In this document: piece after piece, positions 8,402 to 15,047 of the stretch
How the letters are laid out: each line of letters starts with the position of its first letter
Position numbering within the stretch: position 1 is the stretch's first letter
Assembly: GCA_021838765.1 (NCBI GenBank)
Contig: JAKCCY010000032.1
Location: 1 to 25,348, forward strand
Direction: 5' to 3'
DNA: 25,348 nucleotides
Source: Nitrospirota bacterium
GTDB taxonomy: Bacteria; Nitrospirota_A; Leptospirillia; Leptospirillales; Leptospirillaceae
The notes under the pieces: generated by a model
Seen by the model: only the letters and a program-made list of their open reading frames with translations
What the model was told of the DNA's origin: nothing
Database searches by the model: none
Translations under genes and position numbers: made by a program

Positions 8402-8929
8402 TCAGTTCATTGTCAATGTCAGTGTTCCACCTGCGCAGGTTCCCGTACCATGGGAGGAATACGCATTCAGAATGGCCGTACAACCATCCGTACTCAGACC
8501 GGTTTCCGACAAAGTGAACTGGTTGGTGTTTGTTCCTGTCGCAATCGTCCCATAACCACCGTAGGGATTCAGGACTCCCTGGGTTGTGTAGGAAGACGGA
8601 AGCATGGTGGTCGAACCGGCAACATACCCCCCTGCCGCGTAAGCCGTCAGACCGTTGTATGTTCCCCCAACCTGACCGGCGTTTGCCTGGGCATAGTTGT
8701 GGGCGGTCTCGATCAGCTTTTCAATTTCCGTTTTCGTTGCCGCAATCTTTCCGCCATTCACAAACGAGTTGTAGCCCAGCAACGCCGCCGCCACCAGAAT
8801 ACCAATCACCAAAAGGACCACCGACAGCTCAATCATTGTAAAACCCGCATCATTGGTCTTTTTTGCCACGTTTGAAAGACCTGTTTCCCCAATCGACGCG
8901 CTCACTTCTGTTTCCGCCATGACTTCCAT
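8402..8929 (-). CDS. pilS: Type IVb major-pilin candidate (PilS-like prepilin)
   Basis: 175 residues, first gene of the operon. A 29-residue leader ends NDAG, followed by FTMIELSVVLLVIGILVAAALLGY (Phe+1, Glu+5, hydrophobic N-terminal helix). The long leader is a type IVb trait. The mature protein is Gly/Thr/Ser/Ala rich with two C-terminal cysteines (DGCTAIL and GTCAGG), as expected for the pilin D-region disulfide. The ATG at 8929 is preceded by a very strong GGGAGGGG at five bases, consistent with high expression. A promoter candidate at 9039-9066 and leader hairpin at 8986-9015 lie upstream. A prepilin peptidase would be needed for maturation and is not in the window. Confidence 0.9.
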   Translation of the reverse strand: MEVMAETEVSASIGETGLSNVAKKTNDAGFTMIELSVVLLVIGILVAAALLGYNSFVNGGKIAATKTEIEKLIETAHNYAQANAGQVGGTYNGLTAYAAGGYVAGSTTMLPSSYTTQGVLNPYGGYGTIATGTNTNQFTLSETGLSTDGCTAILNAYSSHGTGTCAGGTLTLTMN

Positions 8930-8985
8930 GATGACCCCTCCCTTGTAATGACCTCAAACCCCTAACACCCCAACCAGGCCCTTTC

Positions 8986-9015
8986 ATGAATGAAGGTATC
9001 TTCCGATACATTCAT
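8986..9015 (-). promoter_or_regulatory. Leader hairpin with GGAA loop upstream of pilin gene
   Basis: On the minus strand, arms ATGAATG (9015-9009) and CATTCAT (8992-8986) enclose an inner TATC/GATA stem closed by a GGAA tetraloop, with a 4-nt bulge on one side. It sits about 57 bases before the pilin ATG and downstream of the promoter candidate, so it would be in the mRNA leader. A GGA exposed in a loop is the type of site bound by CsrA/RsmA proteins, but no such protein is seen here. No U-run follows, so it is not an intrinsic terminator. Confidence 0.55.
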
Positions 9016-9038
9016 AAAGGAGTTGGTGACACGAGGAA

Positions 9039-9066
9039 ATCATACCACAAAAAAATACCAATGCAA
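9039..9066 (-). promoter_or_regulatory. Extended -10 promoter candidate for the pilus operon
   Basis: On the minus strand, TGG directly precedes TATGAT (9044-9039), matching an extended -10 (TGnTATAAT, one mismatch). TTGCAT (9066-9061) lies 16 bases upstream as a partial -35. Predicted transcription start near 9032 gives a leader of about 100 nt. A+T-rich DNA upstream could act as an UP element. Confidence 0.5.
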
Positions 9067-9246
9067 AAAATTTAACATAATATTTTTTTATTAAAATAAA
9101 AACAACAAAAAAAATCGATAAAAAATATGTAGATAAAAAATTTATAAAAGAAATAAAAAACAAAATCAATGTTTTTTTGAATTATCGGTAAATAAAAAAA
9201 ATTTAACTATCAATATTCGATAAGCAAATCCAGAAAAATGACAAAA

Positions 9247-9277
9247 AAAAGAGGATGGGGAAACCCCACCCTCTTTT
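9247..9277 (-). terminator. Rho-independent terminator after the TRL-like lipoprotein gene
   Basis: On the minus strand AAAAGAGGGTGGGG and CCCCATCCTCTTTT pair around a TTT loop with a single mismatch, and a T-run continues (9250-9243). It begins about 27 bases after the stop of the 9304-9744 gene. The A-run on the other side gives it possible bidirectional character. Confidence 0.9.
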
Positions 9278-9303
9278 CAGGGCAACAATCAGGCTAAAAA
9301 GGG

Positions 9304-9744
9304 TCAGTTCTGAACAGGCTTCGACACTTGCTTTTTGACCGATGGCGAATGATCGAACCTGATCGGAATTCCCTTGACCGTTGTGCACGTCAGGGTATAG
9401 ACGTCATAGAGCGGGAAGAATCCGTACAATGAAGTCTCTGTCGTCACATGCACCAGGCCGTCCGCTTTCAGGGATGGGTGGGCGTGGAGAGCATGACGCA
9501 GAGCCGTTTCGACATCAGAATCCCCCCACGGAATAATTCCAAGGATGAAATGGCGACAGGCTGTCCCCGTTATCTCGCTTCCCACACGGTGAAATCGGTG
9601 TGAATCATGTGGACCAAGATCCGTTTCTGTTTCGCTGTTCGAGATCAAACCGAGACTTCCTGTGGAAGTGCATGCCGACAAAAAGACCATCGACAGAAAG
9701 GATGTCCCTAAAACAAGAGATCTCAAGACGTTGATTTTTTTCAT
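9304..9744 (-). CDS. TRL-like small lipoprotein
   Basis: 146 residues. The lipoprotein signal peptide has lipobox LSAC (residues 22-25), followed by CTSTGSLGL. The mature part has CRHFILGIIPWGDSDVETALRHAL and LVHVTTETSLYGFFPLYDVYTLTCTTVKG. The spacing of the LG-x-x-x-x-GD-x-x-x-x-x-AL segment and the terminal FFPLY/TVKG segment resembles the TRL family of small lipoproteins, whose function is not established. ATG has AGGAGG five bases upstream. It follows another lipoprotein gene by 38 bp on the same strand and ends at a strong terminator, so the two form a short operon. Family assignment is from motif memory; localisation as a lipoprotein is firm. Confidence 0.78.
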   Translation of the reverse strand: MKKINVLRSLVLGTSFLSMVFLSACTSTGSLGLISNSETETDLGPHDSHRFHRVGSEITGTACRHFILGIIPWGDSDVETALRHALHAHPSLKADGLVHVTTETSLYGFFPLYDVYTLTCTTVKGIPIRFDHSPSVKKQVSKPVQN

Positions 9745-9782
9745 ATTTTCCTCCTGACGGATAAAACATCCTGAATCGGTTT

Positions 9783-10088
9783 CTACTTGTGGCCACCCTT
9801 CCTGGCGATCCCCTTGATCGAACCATGGTTGGCTGAAACATTCGGCAACGGACCGGAGGTATCATGAAGCATCGCTGCCGAAATCGGTACATTCGACTTC
9901 GGAGCGGCATGATAAGAATAAGGTGTGTAGTAGTTTGAACAGCAACAAGTGCACTCAGGCACATAAGCAGGTCCGTATGCGCCCCCTCCACCTCCACAGC
10001 TCCCAAGGAAGGCCGACACAAGCAGGATGCCTCCCATGAAAAACCATCGGAGAGGAGTTCCGGACACGAAGTCTCTCTTCTCCCTCAT
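9783..10088 (-). CDS. Small Cys-rich lipoprotein, unknown function
   Basis: 101 residues. N-terminal MREKRDFVSGTPLR is followed by a hydrophobic stretch WFFMGGILLVSAFLGSC; LGSC is a plausible lipobox, then GGGGG. The mature part includes ECTCCCSNYY, four cysteines within five residues, and a Tyr-rich patch. I do not recognise a family. The cluster of cysteines suggests disulfide cross-linking or metal binding. AGGGATGAGAG lies upstream of the ATG. Co-directional with the TRL-like gene 38 bp downstream. Codon use looks similar to neighbours, and the signal peptide supports it as real. Confidence 0.68.
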   Translation of the reverse strand: MREKRDFVSGTPLRWFFMGGILLVSAFLGSCGGGGGAYGPAYVPECTCCCSNYYTPYSYHAAPKSNVPISAAMLHDTSGPLPNVSANHGSIKGIARKGGHK

Positions 10089-10464
10089 CTCTCATCCCTG
10101 GCAAGATATTCGCTTCACCACCAAAAAACGGGCAACGAAGCGAGAATGAACAGCGATCAAACCCTTTACGGTATTGTTTGGTTCCCCCATAAGACCAGAG
10201 AAGCTCTGCCCCTTGAGAAAACAATCCCATAAAAAGACTGAATGAGCGATCCTGAAAAAACTTACAGGCCCTTTTACCCTTTTTGTCCCGTTACGTCAAG
10301 CAATTTTCCGGGAATTAAATAAAAGATTGCAAGACGGGAAAATGACCGGAATGAGGGCTTACGGGGTTTTTCCTGCCCTTCCAGGGATAAAGTCAAACAC
10401 TCGCCCTGACGAACGAATGGCCCCATCCATGAAAAAGGCGAATTCCGGGAAAACCCGGCCCTCT
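10089..10464. other. Intergenic region between proP-like and lipoprotein genes
   Basis: 376 bases with no convincing gene on either strand. It must contain the promoter for the lipoprotein pair. A 5-bp GC stem (CCGGG/CCCGG, loop AAAA on the plus strand, 10445-10458) lies just after the transporter stop, with a T-run some bases further on the minus strand. This could be a weak terminator. Nothing else stands out. Confidence 0.6.
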
Positions 10465-11928
10465 TCAAGACAGATTCTCAGGAGGATCCTTCCCGGATCT
10501 CTCCTGCTCCATGGCTTTCTGAACCTGGGCTTCGGGCTCTTCATGCCACCAGACGGCTTCTTCCTGGCGGGCCAAAACCTCGCCGATCTCCCCCGAATGC
10601 TCGACAACAGGAGTTGATCCCCTGAGGGACCGGCTGGCCGTCTCTTTCACAAACAGACTGACAACGAGTCCTATAAACGCCGCGCCAATCAAATAATACG
10701 CGGGAACAAACTTGTCGTGGAACGTCCTGACCAGAAGAGACAGGACCAGGGGCGTTGTTCCTCCGAAAATGGACGTCGAGAAATTATAGGTGATCGCCAG
10801 GGCGCCGTAGCGGACTTCCGTAAAAAAAAGAGAGGGTAGGGTTGACGTCATCGTTCCTTCAAAAGCGGCCAGATGGGCTCCAAGAAGGACGAGACCCGAG
10901 AAAACGACAGCGTCATTCCCTTCCCTGACCATCCAGAAAGCGGGGAGGGACAGGAAAATCAGGCTTACGAGCGCTCCACGGATGATGGGGTTTCTGCCCC
11001 ATCTGTCGCTGGCAGCGCCAACCAGAATGACAACCGGGATCATAATCAGCATCACAACCAGAATCAGCAGGAGACCCTTGGTCTCCCCGTATCCCATGAC
11101 GGCGGAGAGGTAGGAAGGCATATACGAGAGAACCATGTAATCAATGACATTGTAAAAAAACACCAGCCCCAGGCCAAGGAGCATCGGTCTCCAGTGCACG
11201 AAAAAAAGATCCCTGAACGGCACAGAGGATTCCCTGCCCTCCGCATTCTTTTCCAGGGATGCGAACACGGGTGTTTCCGCAAGACGGGTCCGGAACCATG
11301 CTGCGAAAAGTCCGAGAGGCGCGGCAATAAAAAACGGGACGCGCCATCCCCATTGCAACATTTTTTCCGGCCCCATCCAGGCTGTCAGGGCCGTAACCAT
11401 TCCGGCGCCGAGAACAAAACCCGACAGAGTGCCCACTTCAAGAAGGCTCGCCATCATCCCGCGACGTTTGTCCGGAGAGTATTCCACGATATAGGTCATG
11501 GCCCCCGCATACTCCCCTCCCGTGGAAAAACCCTGGAGCAGACGGGCCAGGAACAGAAGCAGGGCAGCAGGCAATCCAATCGTCCGATAACCGGGGATCA
11601 GGCCAATGCAAAATGTGCTCAGGGCCATAATGGCGAGCGTCGCGACCAGCACGATCTTTCGTCCAACCACGTCCCCGAGACGTCCAAAGAAGACGGCACC
11701 CACAGGCCGGGCAACAAACGCCACCGCGAAGGTTGCAAACGACGCCACCAGCTGGGCGTCTGAATCGACCTCCGGAAAGAAGATCCTGCCGATCGTTACC
11801 GCCAGATAGGAGTAGACGCCGAAATCGAACCACTCCATCGCGTTGCCGACCGCCGCCCCGAAAGCGGCTTTTCTCGCCACTGCCAGATTGATAACAGCGA
11901 TATCCCTTCTTCTGAGCCTGGCTGGCAT
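10465..11928 (-). CDS. proP: MFS osmolyte:H+ symporter, ProP-like (metabolite:H+ symporter family)
   Basis: 487 residues, 12 predicted membrane helices. AVGNAMEWFDFGVYSYLA in helix 1 and GRLGDVVGRKIVL in the loop 2-3 signature are typical of the metabolite:H+ symporter branch that includes ProP, as are the RLLQGFSTGGEYAGA and ADKRRGMM-type segments (here SPDKRRGMMAS). ProP takes up proline, glycine betaine and ectoine under hyperosmotic stress. The C-terminus keeps the LRGSTPVVEHSGEIGEVLARQEE part but lacks an obvious heptad coiled coil of the kind that tunes E. coli ProP. The gene is divergent from ectABCD, which supports osmolyte uptake. Start ATG 11928 has only a weak Shine-Dalgarno. Substrate is inferred. 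Confidence 0.85.
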   Translation of the reverse strand: MPARLRRRDIAVINLAVARKAAFGAAVGNAMEWFDFGVYSYLAVTIGRIFFPEVDSDAQLVASFATFAVAFVARPVGAVFFGRLGDVVGRKIVLVATLAIMALSTFCIGLIPGYRTIGLPAALLLFLARLLQGFSTGGEYAGAMTYIVEYSPDKRRGMMASLLEVGTLSGFVLGAGMVTALTAWMGPEKMLQWGWRVPFFIAAPLGLFAAWFRTRLAETPVFASLEKNAEGRESSVPFRDLFFVHWRPMLLGLGLVFFYNVIDYMVLSYMPSYLSAVMGYGETKGLLLILVVMLIMIPVVILVGAASDRWGRNPIIRGALVSLIFLSLPAFWMVREGNDAVVFSGLVLLGAHLAAFEGTMTSTLPSLFFTEVRYGALAITYNFSTSIFGGTTPLVLSLLVRTFHDKFVPAYYLIGAAFIGLVVSLFVKETASRSLRGSTPVVEHSGEIGEVLARQEEAVWWHEEPEAQVQKAMEQERSGKDPPENLS

Positions 11929-11968
11929 ATCGACCGCGTCCCCCTGTCCGTTGTTTCAGAGCAGATCA

Positions 11969-12079
11969 GTGACTGCTCCCGCCACTAAACCTGAGAAACG
12001 GTTGTCGTGGGGGCTTCTCGGGGCTAACCCGGAGACTCCAGCCCGAGTCTCAAAATATTCTGGAAAAGTCCCACGACAA
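11969..12079 (-). pseudogene. Probable 3' remnant of an IS200/IS605-type tnpB with right-end structure
   Basis: The minus strand encodes NILRLGLESPG and a stop at 12026-12024, resembling the tail after the last RuvC motif of TnpB (…AAxNIL…). It is followed by GC-rich foldable DNA: GAGACTC/GAGTCTC (12045-12051 and 12032-12038) and an AAGCCCCCAC…GTGGCGGGAGCAGTCAC segment like IS605-group right ends. A 10-bp perfect inverted repeat (12002-12011 with 12070-12079) brackets it. No upstream tnpB body exists, so this is at most a relic. The peptide is short and the call is tentative. Confidence 0.38.
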
Positions 12080-12099
12080 AAAGCGCAAAAAACAGAAAT

Positions 12100-12144
12100 C
12101 CCCTTGGCGTTCTGTTCATCAGAAAAAACAGAACACCACAGGGG
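12100..12144. other. Long imperfect hairpin in the proP-ectA intergenic region
   Basis: Arms 12100-12116 and 12127-12144 pair over 16 positions (CCCCT, TGG and GTTCTGTT blocks) with one mismatch and one bulged base around a 10-nt loop. On the minus strand a T-rich stretch begins about seven bases after the stem, so it could be a poor terminator on that strand; equally it could be a leftover of the neighbouring mobile remnant. Confidence 0.4.
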
Positions 12145-12701
12145 TCTTGATCATGCTAGCATCCCCTCGCCCATTACTTCAATCAAAAACGTCGTCATTT
12201 ATTCCAAAAAGATCGCCATGAACCAATTTTCTCAAGAAAATAAGCAAAAATAGATCAAAAAAAACAATTTTACCCCGAAAACAAAGGCAACTCCTCACTT
12301 TTCCATCATCATGGTTTGACTTTCCTGTCGCCCTCCTGCAAGACTATAAAAATACGAAGACAGTTCTGATGGCCATACAAGGGCTTCTCCGGACCGCTAA
12401 AAAGTGGGGATCGGAAGCACTTCCTGCTCCGCGATCGGGCGGCAACCATCAACAAGAACAGACCGTATTACTCAAGGCATCAAAACAAAATGGATCGACG
12501 CTAACAATCCCGTCCGTGGAGACGGCGAGTTGGCATTTTAGAAATCAGCTGGCATTTTCCAAACGGAAATCAAAAAAAGCACCATCCTGAAACAATCGCA
12601 ACACACGCGCCACAACAAGAACCAAATCCTGAACGGAACACTTCTGGCAACAAAAGCCAGGGTATCCGTTTCCATTTTTCATCTTGCCAGGAGGGTCGCT
12701 C

Positions 12702-13286
12702 TTGATACGAGAACAATCGCAACATTCTCCCCCCAAACAACACGGAAGAGTCCACCGGGCGGGGAACAGGATTTTTAAATTGCGCGAGCCATCCGACCGT
12801 GATGGCCGGCAAGTCGCAGAACTTGTCAAACGTTGTCCGCCCCTTGATATCAACTCTCTCTACGCGAACCTGCTCCAGTGCACCCACTTTTCCGATACAT
12901 CCATCCTGGCCGAGGATGGAAACGGAAAACCGGTGGGTTTCATTCCGGCCTATCGTCTCCCGGCCCTCCCGCAAACACTGTTTGTCTGGCAAGTGGCGGT
13001 GGCCCCGGAAGTGAGGGGGATCGGAGTGGGCCTATCGATGCTCGAAGCTCTCCTGGAGCGTCTGGTTCCGCGCGGGGTGCGATTTCTCGAAACGACCATC
13101 TCCCCCCGAAACGCGGCTTCACAGGCATTATTCCTCAAGCTGTTTTCCCGCTACCGGGTCGCCTTCACCACCCGCCTTCTTTTTTCCGGAAACGATCACT
13201 TCGGGGGAAAACACGATGACGAAGAGCTTTACCACGCGGGCCCTTTTTTTGAATCGGTTACACCGAAAACAGAGGAGAAATCATGA
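12702..13286 (+). CDS. ectA: L-2,4-diaminobutyrate acetyltransferase
   Basis: 194 residues from a TTG start at 12702, six bases after a near-perfect AGGAGGG (12689-12695). The upstream in-frame TTG at 12684 would place that sequence inside the gene. EctA acetylates L-2,4-diaminobutyrate at N4 using acetyl-CoA, the second ectoine step. Signatures: PLDINSLYANLLQCTHFSDTSILAE (47-71) for substrate binding and WQVAVAPEVRGIGVG (96-110), the GNAT acetyl-CoA loop R-G-x-G-x-G. Compared with common EctA proteins it has an N-terminal extension of about 25 mostly polar residues. The stop overlaps the ectB start (ATGA at 13283-13286), so the two are coupled. Confidence 0.96.
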   Translation: MIREQSQHSPPKQHGRVHRAGNRIFKLREPSDRDGRQVAELVKRCPPLDINSLYANLLQCTHFSDTSILAEDGNGKPVGFIPAYRLPALPQTLFVWQVAVAPEVRGIGVGLSMLEALLERLVPRGVRFLETTISPRNAASQALFLKLFSRYRVAFTTRLLFSGNDHFGGKHDDEELYHAGPFFESVTPKTEEKS

Positions 13287-14560
13287 AAATATTTGAAGAA
13301 AACGAATCAACCGTCCGAAGCTACTGCCGCTCATTTCCCGCGGTGTTCCAGGAAGCGCGGGGTGTGGAGCTGATTGCCACTGACGGACAGCGTTATATCG
13401 ATTTTCTGGCCGGAGCCGGCACGCTCAACTACGGCCATAACCATCCCTTTCTCAAACAGGCGCTTCTTGAGTATATCGAACAAGACGGAATCACCCACAG
13501 TCTGGACCTGTACACCAACGCCAAGGAAGCCTTTCTCGAGACATTCAACCGGTTCATCCTGAAGCCCCGGGGAATGGAAGACTATCTCATGCAGTTTACG
13601 GGACCAACCGGAGCCAACGCCGTAGAAGCCGCCCTCAAGCTGGCGAGAAAAGTCACCGGCAGAAGCAATGTCTTAAGCTTCACGAACGGCTTCCACGGAT
13701 GTTCCGTCGGAGCCCTGTCCGCCACAGGAAACCAGCACCACCGGGGGGGCGCCGGCATCCCTCTGTCACACGTCAGCCGGATGCCCTACGCCAACTACTT
13801 CGGAGAACAGGTGAACACCATCGCCATGATGGAAAAACTCCTCGACGATCCGAGTAGCGGAATCGACAAACCCGCAGCAGCTATCGTTGAGGTTGTCCAG
13901 GGCGAGGGGGGACTGAACACGGCCTCCGCCGAGTGGATGAGAAAACTTGAAAATCTCTGCCAAAAAAACGGGATGTTGCTGATTGTCGATGATATCCAGG
14001 CCGGATGCGGAAGGACCGGACATTTCTTCAGTTTTGAAGAGATGGGAATCCGCCCCGACATCATCACTCTTTCCAAATCCCTGAGCGGATATGGACTGCC
14101 GCTGGCGGTAGTCCTGATGAAAAAGGAACTGGACCAGTGGAAGGCCGGAGAACACAACGGGACCTTTCGGGGAAACAACCACGCCTTCGTCACGGCCACA
14201 GCCTCTATCGAACATTTCTGGAGTGACGACTCCTTTGCCCGAAGCGTGCGCGCCAAAAGCCGGTTGCTCACCGAACGCCTGAACCGGATCGCCCTCCGTC
14301 ACGGACCGCATTCTCTCAGGGTGAAAGGGAGAGGAATGATGCTCGGGATTGCCTGCCCGGACGGAGAAATCGCGGAAGAAGTTTGCCGAGAGGCCTTTCG
14401 GAAGGGACTGATCATGGAAACCTGCGGCTCGAACGCGGAAATCGTCAAGTGCCTGTGTCCGTTGACCATCACAAAGGACCAGCTGAACACGGCCATGGAT
14501 ATCCTGGAGGAATCGTTCGCGGAAGTTCTGAACAAACACATATCCACAAGATCCTCTTGA
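13283..14560 (+). CDS. ectB: Diaminobutyrate-2-oxoglutarate aminotransferase
   Basis: 425 residues. It is a class III PLP aminotransferase that converts aspartate-semialdehyde plus glutamate to 2,4-diaminobutyrate, the first committed ectoine step. Visible: the N-terminal [13 protein letters not shown] segment typical of EctB, phosphate-binding [16 protein letters not shown] (107-122), the [17 protein letters not shown] substrate region, Asp236 in [13 protein letters not shown] contacting the cofactor nitrogen, Lys265 in [13 protein letters not shown] as the Schiff-base lysine, and the [13 protein letters not shown] loop. The ATG has GAGGAG just upstream within ectA. 13 bp separate it from ectC. 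Complete and normal in length. Confidence 0.98.
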   Translation: MKIFEENESTVRSYCRSFPAVFQEARGVELIATDGQRYIDFLAGAGTLNYGHNHPFLKQALLEYIEQDGITHSLDLYTNAKEAFLETFNRFILKPRGMEDYLMQFTGPTGANAVEAALKLARKVTGRSNVLSFTNGFHGCSVGALSATGNQHHRGGAGIPLSHVSRMPYANYFGEQVNTIAMMEKLLDDPSSGIDKPAAAIVEVVQGEGGLNTASAEWMRKLENLCQKNGMLLIVDDIQAGCGRTGHFFSFEEMGIRPDIITLSKSLSGYGLPLAVVLMKKELDQWKAGEHNGTFRGNNHAFVTATASIEHFWSDDSFARSVRAKSRLLTERLNRIALRHGPHSLRVKGRGMMLGIACPDGEIAEEVCREAFRKGLIMETCGSNAEIVKCLCPLTITKDQLNTAMDILEESFAEVLNKHISTRSS

Positions 14561-14573
14561 AAGGAGCAACCGA

Positions 14574-14969
14574 ATGATCGTACGAACGCTTGCTGAGTCC
14601 GAACAGTCCGACCGCCGGGTCGTCACCCGAACATGGGAAAGCACCCGCCTTCTCCTGAAAAATGACCGGATGGGGTTTTCCTTTCACATCACAACCATTT
14701 ATGCAAAAACCGAAACACACATCCACTATCAGAATCACCTGGAAGCGGTCTATTGCATCAGCGGAGAAGGAGAAGTCGAAACATTGACGGACGGAAAGAT
14801 CCATTCAATCCATCCTGGCACCCTCTATGCCCTGGACAGGCACGATGACCATCTATTGCGGGGGATCACGGAAATGAAGCTCGCCTGTGTGTTCAATCCA
14901 CCGCTGACCGGGAAAGAAGTCCACGACGAAAACGGGGTCTATCCTCTGAACGCCGATCCGGCCAGCTGA
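14574..14969 (+). CDS. ectC: L-ectoine synthase
   Basis: 131 residues, the usual EctC length. EctC is a metal-dependent cupin that cyclises N-gamma-acetyl-diaminobutyrate to ectoine. Starts [14 protein letters not shown], with the family motifs [36 protein letters not shown] and the [14 protein letters not shown] segment containing the cupin metal and substrate residues. It terminates with [19 protein letters not shown], also conserved. AAAGGAG lies seven to eight bases before the ATG. The downstream gap to ectD holds a perfect hairpin. Cytoplasmic enzyme. Confidence 0.98.
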   Translation: MIVRTLAESEQSDRRVVTRTWESTRLLLKNDRMGFSFHITTIYAKTETHIHYQNHLEAVYCISGEGEVETLTDGKIHSIHPGTLYALDRHDDHLLRGITEMKLACVFNPPLTGKEVHDENGVYPLNADPAS

Positions 14970-15004
14970 CTTCAGGCAATTCATTTTGAACCAATCTACG
15001 GAAA

Positions 15005-15033
15005 TGGGGCGGGAAAACACATTTCCCGCCCCA
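15005..15033 (+). promoter_or_regulatory. Perfect 12-bp stem-loop between ectC and ectD
   Basis: Arms TGGGGCGGGAAA (15005-15016) and TTTCCCGCCCCA (15022-15033) pair perfectly around a five-base loop ACACA. It is followed by GGGGGAGAG, the ectD Shine-Dalgarno, not by a U-run, so it is not a standard terminator. It may stabilise or partition the ectABC/ectD mRNA segments or attenuate ectD. Confidence 0.7.
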
Positions 15034-15047
15034 GGGGGAGAGACTTC

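Larger units (their letters stand above)
8930..9303. other. Intergenic region with extreme A+T-rich core (9061-9240)
   Basis: No gene is credible here. By direct count only about 26 of 180 bases at 9061-9240 are G or C (about 14%), while the flanking genes are near half G+C. It consists of A- and T-tracts. It lies between the terminator of the lipoprotein pair and the pilin promoter, so it probably serves as upstream activating or bent DNA, or as a silencing site for a nucleoid protein. Short reading frames inside are low-complexity and lack Shine-Dalgarno sequences. Confidence 0.8.
11929..12701. other. 773-bp intergenic region between divergent proP-like gene and ectA
   Basis: No intact gene is visible. 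It holds the tnpB-like remnant (11969-12079) and the hairpin at 12100-12144. A TTGACT/TATAAA pair (12316-12321, 12345-12350) has a 23-base spacing, too long for a normal promoter. A repeated TGGCATTTT occurs at 12532 and 12550. A 73-codon open frame at 12369-12590 has no recognisable product or Shine-Dalgarno. Osmotic promoters for both proP and ectABCD must lie here but I cannot place them with confidence. Confidence 0.6.

Noticed and set aside
9247..9277. Possible CRISPR or structured RNA in the A+T-rich gap
   Set aside because: Only one hairpin is present, and it fits an intrinsic terminator. There are no repeated spacer-repeat units.
10873..11763. 296-codon plus-strand open frame opposite the transporter gene
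   Set aside because: Highly charged, low-complexity translation that mirrors the membrane protein on the other strand; no family features.
12316..12350. TTGACT/TATAAA promoter for ectA
   Set aside because: The hexamers are good but the 23-base spacer is outside the usual 16-19 range; not listed as a promoter.
12369..12590. 73-codon open frame before ectA
   Set aside because: No ribosome-binding site, no recognisable product, ends over the repeated TGGCATTTT; judged non-coding or a relic.
13766..14644. 292-codon minus-strand open frame opposite ectB
   Set aside because: Antisense shadow of a complete aminotransferase gene with all catalytic residues; no start signal.
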